From Acholoe squamosa (taxonomy: Eukaryota; Annelida; Polychaeta; Phyllodocida; Polynoidae): DNA of 64,000 bases. Each line of letters opens with the position of its first letter. Position 1 is the stretch's first letter. The DNA lies in the NCBI GenBank assembly GCA_949317995.1, contig OX439035.1:2339181-2403180 (forward strand). The letters are read 5' to 3'. This document shows, one piece after another, positions 10,268-22,200 of this stretch. Made by a program: the position numbers and the translations under genes. Under the pieces are notes generated by a model. That model was not told the DNA's origin. It saw nothing but the letters and a program-made list of their open reading frames with translations, and searched no databases.

Positions 10268-13200
10268 CTAAAAGCATAATACATTTAATCAGTTCAAAAC
10301 CTTTAAGCTTTGTTTCAATTGACTTTCTTTATTTAGTGGACATAATAAAACTTCTGTCAGTCATTTATGTGTAGATTAACTAGAGTTCCTCATACTGAAC
10401 TTACCTTTGACTATGTAGCGTACACTGGCTGTGTTACCAGTCTGTGTTTCAAATGCCACATCTATGGAACAATCTGCAGCAGTAGGTGTAGGGGTAAGGG
10501 TGGGGGAAGGGGTAGGGGTAGGGGTAGGGGTAGGGGTAGGGGAAGCGGTAGGGGAAGGGGAAGTGGTAGGGGTAGGGGTTGAGATGCAAGGTCCAGCTAT
10601 AGGTGTTTGATATGCAAGAAAAATAGGCTGTGTAAAAAATGCATCAGGATCAGCGCAAAGCGCATTTCCATAATAACCCACATCTGAGGTGTAAATTACG
10701 ATGATAGTCGACACAAAATCCATAAGGGTACACAAATTATTTCCTTTTATATATTACACTACATACTACCCATACATCAGATGGAGGAGGAGGGTGGCAT
10801 AGAGGTCTAGGGATTCCTAGCTACACATCTTTTGAATTCTGAAAATTCAATACATAAAACAAAAGTTTATACAGTAAAATCTACTTATAACAAATCCTCT
10901 TATAATGAAATTTTGGTTAAAACAAACAAAGTGCTTCAAGCCAAAGCATTACCCCCTATAATCCCTATATAACGAAATTTTGGCACCAGAATTCAGTTAT
11001 AATGAAGACATTCTGATACAAAATGTATTTCTAATGGCCATTTAAGTTCGCAGTATGCAGAATAAATCAACATTTTAGTATTTTTAACCAAATTCATACG
11101 AACACTAGGTGTGCTTTATATGTGGGTTGCATCCAATACACAAGAATTATGGCAGTATCCATGTAAATGGAAACTGATTAAATACTTTTTATTGATTTTA
11201 TTTGAATTCGCCTTGTCAGATAATCCTCTGTCAGACCCAATTATCATGAACCTCTGTCTGTAAAGTATCTGGTACATAGTATATTCTAAATATATATGGC
11301 AACAACTCCAGAATTTTATCTTTGATGTGCCATGTTTGCATTTTCGGCATTATCTCCAGTGTGAGCTTTGCTCTAAAAGTAAATCTACTTCTGATAATAA
11401 AGTGTCACTTTGTAAAAAAAAAAAACACCTTGAAAGCAGTATCCATTATAGAATCAACTACATCAGTGGAGAGGTCTCCATAGTCTCCAACACATTCAGC
11501 CACTTCAAACCTATCAAATGTAAAAATTGATTTGTTTTGGCAGGCTAGTAGGTGTGGTGATATATGGGAGAACTTAAATATGGCACTATCTTCATCATGA
11601 AATAGTAGCTTTAGAACACTAAGATGAGAAAGTATATTGTGTTTTCCTAATAAGTACTACAAGGTTATTTTTACTTCATTAGATGATATAAAAGCACATT
11701 TATTCCATTGTTCAAGAGCAAAATGAACGCAACAGGCACCCTCTATTAACGCCTACTACTTGGAACAAAGCATTTTCTCCGTGTGTGGTCCCCATGTTGT
11801 TGTTCTCCTACGAGGTGGCTGTCATCTTTCCCACAACGTGAAGTTTTCAGCTTACATCGAGTCTCCATATTCTTTTGTATGAGAACTTTGAAAGTCATTT
11901 ACATTGGTATATATTTCATAATTATATGGTTGACCCAAACCATTGATTTGGTTTTGAGACCCACATAAAAAATCAATTTCCTTGAATTGAGTTCAATTAG
12001 ATTTTTCCATATTCATGACATGACCATTTATTAAGTGATCACCTTTGGTAAGTTGCTATAGCTGCTCAATATGATGCAGGATCCCTGACACGGGCATCTA
12101 TGGCTGATCTGTCTGTGGTCACTTGACCGTGGTACCCAAATCTAGCGAGGATCATCTGTTTGAGTTGTAATAGATAATGGATGAAATAGAAAATATCTGA
12201 AAAGATTCTGAAATGAGTTGATAGAAAGGCATTGTAGTAGATCAAAAACCAAGCTCTTGTACGGGATCAAATATTTCTTATGTTAAACCGTGAAAGATAC
12301 ATTTATATAGTCAGAAGGAGAAGAGATAGAATAGCCTTCATAACAGTTGCTCTGAAGTTACAGTCTGTATGAAAGGTTTTTCAGTAAGCAGCACATTTGT
12401 TCCTGCAGATCTTAATTCTGCAGGTCCGGCTTGATTTCTGCAGAACCAGTTACCTTTTTATATTCGCTGATAATGATAATTTACTGTTTTTTTTTTTTAT
12501 TCATCTAAATAACATGAATGTGCATATGGGGGGGGGGGGTAACACTCTTACAGGGGCTCTCTGAAAATCATTCAAAACACTCATACATTCTGTTCTGCAC
12601 TGAGAAAACTTAATCATGGACAAGTTGTATAAAATCTGGCATGTGGCAGATGTTATAGGCAGTCATTTAGCCTGATGCCCAGTGGAAGGATGGTCCCCCC
12701 TAGTGTACTTTACAGAATAAGCCAAAATTAGGACTCTGCCTCATACACTCAAAATAGTTGTTGAATCTACCAGGAGTCCTTGTAAAACTACAGAGTGGAC
12801 CACCACATTGAACCAGAAGCCCCAAGTGGCAGTACACAAAGGAAAGTACAAGGAATCTCTGTGAAAATAGTAGCGGATCCCTGGCAACTTTTGGACAAGG
12901 AAAGCGCCATTATTTGGACAACTTTTTTTTACAGCGCAGGATCAGCCTGACTCCATGAAGCATCCTATATGTGAGGCACATGTTAAAAGTGGTGTGTGCT
13001 TTACAGGTGAGGTACAAGAAATATTGATTGGGACATGCCTGAGCTTTCTCATTGCTGATACTTGTACAATCGGTGTCATCATTTAAAGTCACTGGTCGAC
13101 ACATGGTGCCCTGTATCAGCAGTATTAGCAGCAGACCAGGCAGTGTCAGTATGTCTTTCTCCCTATCTTAGGTCTATACTAATGATATAGTCACCCTGGG

Positions 13201-16200
13201 CATGTATGAATTGAGTGTGCTATATTGTGTTCCCCATATGATACACGTAAAGGTGCTATTTGTAACGGTAGCTTGAACACTAGTAGACACAACTCAAAGG
13301 CAGAACTGTAGTAAATATGAATAGTTCGCTATTGACTTATAAATCAGCATACAGGGAACCAGCAATTCAACATCAACGTCTTTCCTAAAGCCTAGTGTAG
13401 CTCAGGGGCACAGCAGCCAGCAAGGGGCATGTCCTGCTCCCAGCAAGAACTGTACTAGACTGACTCCTGAGCGACACGCGACGCTTTATATGCGCGTGCC
13501 GCCCGAGGCGCCCCCGTACGGCCCCACGGCATACCAAGTATGCCGCTTGGCACGTGCCTCCCTGCTGCTTGCTGTGCCACCCCCGCCACACTCTCCCCTG
13601 CCTATTTAAAAACCAGGGAAGGAAAAAGAGTAGTAAAAAGGTAAGGGCCTGAAAGCCAACCACCTACTTTAACTAGAATATAAAAAAAACTAATCAGAGG
13701 CGGCCCCCTTTCAAACTAGAACTGCTATGTGGGGCTATAAGGTTAGGAGCCACATTAAAATAACCTAATACTGCCCTTCAGGGGCTTAGCCGGTCTAAGT
13801 GGCCCCGAGACTCTTAAAATATACGGCTGCTCGTAAGGAGCATAGTATGAGGGTGGCCCCCTTTTCACCCCCTCTTAGCTAATTGAACTGTCATGTGGGG
13901 CTTAAAGGGTAAGGAACCCTACAAACATGTCCTAATGTTGCCCTTAAGGGGCTTAGATGGCCCAACGGGGCCCAGAAATACTCTAAAAATGAGGGTTAGG
14001 AACCCGGAGGTGAAATATAACCTGGTACTGCCCTATAAGGGGCTTAGACGGCCCAACGAGGCCCGTGAACTAACTAACAACCTAACAGGGTTAAGAACCC
14101 ACGAACCCTGCTCAGAAGGAGCATACATGACATGAACTCTTGAACTATAAAAACTCCTGGTGGTGACGACGTTGATCAGATGCGATGGAAGGGTGATATG
14201 ATGTAGTATATGACTCACCACCCGCTGCAGAGAGGGGGCCTCTGGCTCACCCCTCTCCGGACCTGGAAACCGGCAGCCCACCCCGGCTCTGCGACATCTT
14301 CCCGGCGCACGGGCCAGACCGACAGCCTAGCCCTCCTGGGGGGACTCCTCCTCCGGCTCCGGCTGGCCCTGCTGGTCACGGAGAAGACGCCAGCGGGTGG
14401 TGATGGATGCAATTACGTCGAAGACATCAGGGGCCACAATCCTGAGCCTCGAGTTCATATTGCCGCCTATCGCGGCAAAGTCCTCACCCATAGAGAGGGG
14501 CGGCAGCAGGTATGCCGCTCACCTCTCCAGTCGAGACGGATCCCTACCTGTCACCGTCCACCAGGGTAGGTGCACTGCATCTGGGGGTTGTTGATGACGG
14601 CCAGCATTCCGACCTCCCATCGTTGGCTGGGGTGGGACGAACTGTTGTCTGGCACTGGGCAGGGTGCGATTAAATGATGTGCCGGGGCCCTTGGTGGCCT
14701 TTTTACTGGGGCCAGCAGCTGACAGGGTGGCGGATGGAGGAGTCTGGGATGAACTGGCTCCCTTCCCAGGCCCTTTCTTCGCTCTGCCCTGGGGGGTGCT
14801 CCAGCGGGTGTGTAGTCCCCCAGAAGGTGGAGGGGGAATGTGGGTTGGACCCCAGCGGGACGAGGACCTGGGACCATGGGGGCGCCGTGGGGGAGGATGC
14901 CGAGTGGCGGCTCCAAGCGGAGGTCTCTGGGAGCCGAGGTTGGAGGCACTGGGCGCCGGCTCTTCGTCCGAGCTGAGGTTGTTATCAATCCCTTCATATA
15001 AGACAAGAGGGTGATCCTCACCAGAGCCCGTCTCCTGGGTACCACTCTTCTTGAGGGAGGCGGGCGCCTCAACTGCAATGGAGGTCTCACCCCCTTCCGC
15101 TGGCGAGTCATCCTCCACAGCTAGGCGGGAGCCGGTCCCAGTAAGGGGAATGTACCGGACCTCCTGCAGGGGGCCGGGACGGCGTGGCACTGACCACCCT
15201 TGGGTTCGATTTGGTGGGGACCGTAGGGGGTGTCTCCAAGGTGAATTGTGGGGACGTACCTAGGGAGGAAGTGGGGCTGGACCGAGGTTGTTTCTTAGGT
15301 GCTTTCACGGCGGCGGTGGGGAGGGCAGGCTTACTCTTCCGCTTGGCTTTAGTGAGCACCCTAGTGTCTTTAGTTTCCTTCAGTTGTGCTGCCCGTGGGT
15401 GTACTGGTCTCTGCCAGAGGGTCCTCTGTGCGCCCCGCACCACCCTCGCTCATGGACGTCATGCTGGCTGGATCCTCTGCTTGCGCTGCTGGGGAGGTTG
15501 GGGCCAGGCGGGGGCTGCTGGGCACAATGGGGTAGGGATCAGGGAACGACGCTAACCCCAGCATGACCCAGGGGTGTTTATAACCGCCATCATGTTATGA
15601 GTTGTGCACAGATGGCGCTGCATGTCATTATGCCTCTAGGTGCAGTAGGGAGAGCCCACTCGGCCGGAGGTGTACATCGGGAAGGGACAGAGCCATCCCT
15701 TCAGCTGGTCGGTCCCCCCATGGACTTTACGCATGTGGCGGTTGCGGGCTCCGGCTTGGGTAAATCTCTTGTTGCACTTGTAGCACGAGTAGCGTGCCAC
15801 ATCTATTTCCTTAAGGCGACGGCGCTCGGCCCAACCTGCAAGGAACCGGTGATGACCACTGTAAAATCCCCTCGGTACGAAGGTTCCGGCCCCAGACCGG
15901 GCGCTCAGGGTAGACTCCTGGAGAAGGGAGGGCGACAGCTGTCGATGTGCCGCCAGCAGCACGGGTGCTGCCAGCGGTACTGTCAAATCCCTGCTCTCCA
16001 CTGACAGCAGTCACCGGGTTGACAGCGCTTTTAACCTTGGTCGAGGGAGGCGTACTGCGAACGGCACAGGGGTTACTCAAAGCGTTTTTCTCCTTCTGGG
16101 CTTCCCTAATCTCCCCTCTCTCCTCCTGGGGGCCTTCACGGGGCCTTTTGGACCCTGGAGGAGACGTAGAAAGGTGTTCAAATGCACCGGTGCGGTTCTC

Positions 16201-19200
16201 CCGTCTTTCTTTGTCTCTTGCACAGTCTCGCTTCCCCACGAGATATCACCAGTTGTAATCCCAGGTGCCGCTGGCGGCACGTACCAAACCGCCCCCCACC
16301 CCAGCAGAATTTTCTTCTCCCTTCTCCTTCTCTGTGCTCCCTTCTCTTACCATAGTGGTGGAATCCCCCTCCGTGAGGTAAGTAGTACTGTCAGCCGCCC
16401 TTTTCTTTCCCCCTTTTTCTCTTTCCACCCATCCTCATGCACACGGCATGAGGACGGGTGCTGTCGGCAGCACAGGCTGAATGACTGGATGACTTTCTGG
16501 GTGAGAAGGATCCTCGTTGCCCCCTCCTTTCTCCTCTGGCTACTGACGACCGGTGAGGACTGCGAGATTCCCTCCTTTTCCTTTCTCTCCTCCTTTCTTT
16601 CCTGGTCACCCGGGCGACCTTCAGGTCCTCTGGGTCAGATTGACTTTCTTCGGATTGACTTTCTTTTCTCTTTCTAGGACACTTCCCGATGGATGCCGCG
16701 ATTCTTCTAGCCTCAGAATCACCACCAGCCCTTCCCCCTACCTTGGAGCTGCGAGAGGGTACCTTCTTTCAAATCATCTTGATGAGAGCTCTGGGAAGCT
16801 GAACTTCTCCTTCACAAGACCTTCCTCCAAGAATGCCAGGATCAGCGGCACCATGAGCGGCACAGGCAGCATGGGTGGCATCAGGAGCAGCACGGGTGGC
16901 ATCAGTAGCACCACGGGCGGCATGGGCAGCACCGAAGAGGTGGTCTTCGTCTTCTGGTACCGGCCTGGCCCTTCCTCGAATTCCAAAAGGTGAGTCTGTA
17001 ATCATTCGTGAGACCCGTTGGACCCCCCCTTGAAGGGGCCACACCCCCTCCGGCCCACCGGGACTACTTTGAGGGAATTGAAGTGGACAATTTTTGTGGT
17101 GCGGTCTTTACTGATTTCATACACAGCCTCCCCTATCCTTTTAGAAACCTTCCAGGGCCCTGTCCACAATTTTTTCAACTTCGGGGAGTTGCAGTGCCTC
17201 CTTATGGGGTGTAAGTAGTAGAAAAGGCTACCCTCGGGGATGGTGCGGTTGGAAGCTCTCAGATCATAATTCCGAGTTTGGCGGGCCACAGCTACCCCTA
17301 ACTCTCTCCGAGCGGTCTCAAAAGCTAACGCCATTCTTCCTTGGAGGTTCGCCACATACCCTTTGGCCCCCTCTCCCACTATGTCCTCCGCCTCCGGATA
17401 CAGGAGCGAAAGTGGTGGGTTATTCTCTCTCCCGAGCATAAGCATGTTAGGACTCATGCCAATAGAGGAGTGAACCAACGACCGGTATGCGGACATCACC
17501 AACGGCAGCTGCTCATCCCAGTCGCTATGGTCATCAGCCACCACTGCAGCCAGGAGGGCTTCGATGGTCCAGTTTGCTCTCTCCAGAGTCCGTCTGACTT
17601 CGGATTGAAGGCGAAAGTCCGCATTTGTTTGACACCCAGGAGGGCCACCACTTCTCGGAAGAGGTGCGATTGAAAATTGCGCCCCTGATCGGAGTGCAGG
17701 CTCCCAGGGCATGCGAAACGACATACCAGACCTTCTACAAAGGCACGAGCCAAGGTGGCAGCTTCCTGGTTGTGTAAGGCTACCGCCTCCGCCCACTTGG
17801 TGAAGTAGTCGCACATGTCTACTATGTAGCGGTTTCCTCGTGGGGTTGGCAGCAAAGGGCCCATGACATCGATGGCGACTCTCTCCATTACCATTCCCAT
17901 GGGAACATGCCTCATTCTGGCTCAGCTCGGGTGAGGGGGAGGCTTCCTTTCCAGGCATGTCGGACAAGAGGGCACCCAATATGTTACTTCCCTGTGAACC
18001 TCGGGCCAGTACCACTTCTCTTGTATTTTCTGCAGGGTCTGGTCTCAACCAAAATGGCCGATTATCTCTCCCCATGACACCCCTCAAAATTCTCCTTCCT
18101 CGGACTTCGGGTACCAAGGCTCGGAAGTGGCGCTCTCCCCCAGGAAGGTACCACCACCTTCCCAATAGTCTCTCTTTCAGCACTAGCCGGCTCGTCTGGG
18201 CGGCCAACGAGCAAAGGGCATAAGCTGCCCCGGCCAATTCATCCTCTCTGGCATCCCTCCCTTCTTCCGTCCACTGGTATGCCATTCCTATATGGGGGTC
18301 AGCCTTCTGGTTGCGACCCATTCTTACCGTATCTCTTCAGCAACTTCGGGATCACGGGACCCCTGGCAGGGAATGGCGCGGACGCTGGACTCCCCTTCGC
18401 TTGATGTTACTCCGTCATTGTTTCCTTCCAAATGATCACATTGTCTACACGGAATTCGGGAAAGGCCATCAACGTTCCCATGCAGGCGTCCCGGCCGATG
18501 TTCGACATTGTAGTCGTACAGAATTTGGAGCCACCGGGCTACTTACCCCTCCGGCTGCTTGAAGGGCATTACCCACTTAAGTGGTCTGTCTGAATCCTCA
18601 CATGTTGGCCCAGGAGATAGTGTCGAAATCTTTTAGGAGATAGTGTCGAAATCTTTTCAGTCCGAAGAGATAATACGGCCCCAAGGCCCGTGTCCGAGGC
18701 ATCTGTACCAAGGACGATTTGTCCCTCTTCCTGTGGATAGCCGAGGATGGGAGACTCCGTGAGAAGGCACTGTAGGGTGTCGAAAGCACCCTGACAAGCC
18801 TCATCCCACCGGAATATCCGACCTTTCTCTGCCAAAGTGGTGAGTGGCTTGGCGAGAGTAGCAAAGTCAGGGACGAAGGCCCGATAGTACTCAGCCAAGC
18901 CAAGAAAACTCCTCACTTCAGTCAAACTCTCTGGTGTGGGCCATTCCTTGACCGTGGCTATCTTGAGGGGATCCGTGGCTATCCCCTGGGAACTAACGAC
19001 GTGGCCAAGAAACACAACCTCCTTCCACACCAAGTGGCACTTGAAAGGTTTCACTTTGAGCCCTGCTACCTCTAACCGGGAAAGCAACTGTGAGAAGACA
19101 ACAATGTCATCGAGATAGACAAGGAAAGAAGACCATCTTCTGGGGTCGTATCTACCCACTTGGCAAAAAACGTGTTTGTAACATTTGCAAAGGTTTTTAT

Positions 19201-22200
19201 TTGGTTTGGGTAAAACACGTTTTTAAAAAAACGTTATTTTGACGTTGAAAAAACGTTTGTTAATGTTTTTTCAATCAATTTTCAACCAAATAGAAACGTT
19301 TGCTTTTTCAACCAATTTTCAACCAAATAAAAACTTTTTTATTTATGTTTCTTTTACATAAAAAAAACCGTTTTTTTTAACCTGATATTAAAACGTTTTT
19401 ATAAAAACGTCAAAATAAAGTTTTTTTGAGTACATGTAAAAAAGTTTTTTTGACGTCAAAAAAACGTTTTTTCTGCCAAGTGGGTAGTTTTCCGCCTTCT
19501 TCGATGGTGTCTCTGTGGAGGTAGCTTATTTTTCCGCGGCCTCTACCAATGCCTTCCAGGCGGGGCAGTTGGCACGCACGTGGCCCATGGCCGCACAGTG
19601 GTAACAGCGTAGGTCTCCATTACGGGACTGGCCGGAAGAGCCTCGGTTAGAGGTTGACCTTCCTCCATTGCCGCAGCGGCCCCCCTTTTCCTTGAAGGCT
19701 TCCCGAAAGGCCGTGTTGGCTTCCCTTTCCTCCGCGGACTCGGCCTTAAGCTGAGCGAGTTCTTCAGCCATGGTTTAATCCGCAGCACGAACATGACCGG
19801 AGTTGCGCGCGGGTCTCAAGACGGCCTCCCCCCCGCAGGGCTATTTGCATAGCATCGACTAGGGTCTCTGGGGTCTCCTGGTGGATCCAGTTCTGTAGTT
19901 CCAGATCCTTTACGCTGTCTATGAACTTGTCCTTAGCAATGACGTTTATGGTTTTAACGTCGGCACCAGCGTATGCTATGCGGGTATACCTCTCAATCTG
20001 CTCCGCATACGCTTGGAGGCATTCCCCTTTCACTCTCTCCTTAGTCCGGAGTATCGCCTTGTACAAGCCAGCCTGGTAGGTGGCTGAAACCGGGCGATCA
20101 GCGCTTCCCTCAGCTGCAGGTAACCGCTCGCAGTACCAGACTCTATCCCTGCTAACAATTGTCTTGCTTTTCCCGTGAGGCTCAGGCCGAGAAAAACTCC
20201 TGCCTTCTCGCGGTCCCACCGATTGGCGCGCCTACACAGGTCGAAGTCAGCCAAGTACTCTGTAAGATGGCCGGATCCATCAAACTTCCCGGGCATAAAT
20301 ATGGGTTTTGATAGCTTATCCCCTTTGCTCCACTCCTTCACGGAACCTTCCCCCAACCCACTGCCGCTGTTCTTCTGGTCCTTATGGGCGCCACTTGTGG
20401 GGAAAAGGGCTTCCCCAGAAGGGCCCACTGGCATCCTGATGGCAGGTGGTGCGATCACAGGTGTACCCCGCCAGTCTCCGGCCACTCTTGGACAGGGTTC
20501 GATCCCCGGTACGTGGGTTGGCACTCTTGCCGCCGAGGAGTAGGGAAGAGAGACCACTCGTAATTCCTCTCCGGAAGCTTCTGCCGGTGACCTCCAGCCC
20601 CAGAGAGAGGGAGGCCAGAAGGGGGCAGGTTGAACGGGCCAGGCTCCCACTACGTTCTGGTTGGGGTAAAGTGCCATTTCTGGCACCTCCGGCAGGACCC
20701 CTTCTCTTTCCGCCTCCTGTCTGATGGGAATTGTACCTACACTCCTAGTGGGGGGAAGCTGATTCACACTAACACGGTGGGGGAGTTCCACCAACGGCAC
20801 CTCCCACCCTCCGCGTGATGGGTACTCAAAATTGACCAGGCCAATGGGCCCCGTGATTGGATGGGGACTAGGCTCTCTGGAAGAATGGGCACTGGGGGGC
20901 GCGGAACCTCCTCCCCCTGAAGGAGGGGTAACCCTAAGGGGGGCAGGAGGTACTATTTCCACCCCCCAGGGGGAAGGCACCTGCCTCCCCTTAGAGGCCT
21001 TCCCCAGGCAAGGGGCATTTCCCCCCCCCCCGTGGTTAGCCTCGGAAAGAATAGCTTCCTCGCCTCCTTCAGTACCCAGGGCAGCACCGTGGGTGGCATC
21101 ATGGGCGGCATTGGTCTCCCGGGCAGCACAGAAAGAGCCGGTCATCTAGATTCCCAGGGCGGCACGGGTGGCATCATGGGCGGCATCAGCGGCATGGGCG
21201 ATCCAGGCGCCATCAGGAGCACCACGGACAGCATCGGTCTCCCGGGCAGCACAGAAAGAGTCGGTCATCTGGATTTCCTCCAAAGAGCGAGGTTCCTCCT
21301 AGGTTCTTCTTCCCTCTGTCTTCTGAACACCATATCTTCCCCTGGAATAACTTCCAATAGATTTCCCCTTACTCCTGCCATCAACTCTGGGATGTCCTCT
21401 ACACTTATGTTCAAGACCACTGGAGTAGGATCTTTCCTTTGAACACCGTCTGTCACCAATGTAACCGTAGCTTGAATACTAGTAGAGACAACTCAAAGGC
21501 AGAACTGTAGTAAATATGAGTAGTTCGCTATTGATCAGCATACAGGGAACCAGCAATTCAACATCAACGTCTTTCCTAAAGCCTAGTGTAGCTCGGGGGC
21601 ACAGCAGCCAGCAAGGGGCACGTCCTGCTCCCAGCAAGAACTGTACTAGACTGACTCCTGAGCGGCATGCGACGCCTTATATCCGCATGCTGCCCGAGGC
21701 GCCCCCCAACGGCCGCACGGCGTACCAAGTATGCCGCGCGGCACGCACCTCCCTGCTGCCTGCTGTGGGGTGCCATTAGGCTTACGTTTTGGTTTACATT
21801 GTTATAGTAATGGCCTGTTTAAACGCCAGGGTCTCAAATAAGCACTGGTCTCGAATAACCACTGGGGAGGTAAGGGTACTGAAATTCTTAAGCATTAAAA
21901 ACAGTATTCAAATAAGTGCCTGTTCACAAGCTGTACACCATCCTTTAAAGGATGATAACCTATTAATACACCATGCCCATTGGTCATCATGATGCATGAA
22001 CTTCCTAGGACTACATCCATGCATCATGCTGCCTCTGCACGCCTCTACTGGACAGTCATGTATGATACACCAATGAACATTCTAACGAGCAGACTTGCAA
22101 GTATATCATGCTGACACATGTACATCATACACTCCTGCATCAGTACAATTTCATAGAGGTGAAGACCTAGATAAAGATGTGTCACATTTTGGATAGATAC

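Larger units (their letters stand above)
12596..19516. repeat. Segmental duplication, copy 1 (at least 6.9 kb)
   Basis: From TGCACTGAGAAAACTT at 12,596 the sequence matches 57,074-64,000 in direct orientation, with scattered substitutions and small indels. The offset drifts from 44,478 to 44,484. The match includes pseudo-exons, the LTR of element B, its 3' ORFs, integrase/RT and the MITE at 19,155. Copy 2 runs off the window, so the true length is unknown. Confidence 0.95.
13261..21775 (-). mobile_element. LTR retrotransposon B, copy 1 (Ty3/gypsy type, internally deleted)
   Basis: Two similar LTRs (13,261-13,579 and 21,461-21,775) enclose, in minus-strand order, gag with one zinc knuckle, a truncated RT/RNase H, integrase and about 3.4 kb of extra ORFs before the 3' LTR. 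Protease and the RT fingers are missing, and a MITE sits at that junction. The LTRs differ at many sites and pol has frameshifts, so the copy is old and not autonomous. The target duplication is unresolved: GGTGCTATT (13,252) and GGTGCCATT (21,769) are a near repeat that may or may not be it. Confidence 0.88.

Noticed and set aside
10487-10576. GGGGTA repeats as an interstitial telomere
   Set aside because: The unit is not the animal TTAGGG, and the tract is in frame coding a Thr/Pro linker.
14210-16993. Many plus-strand ORFs in the GC-rich part of element B
   Set aside because: Shadows on the opposite strand of the element. Composition alone keeps them open.
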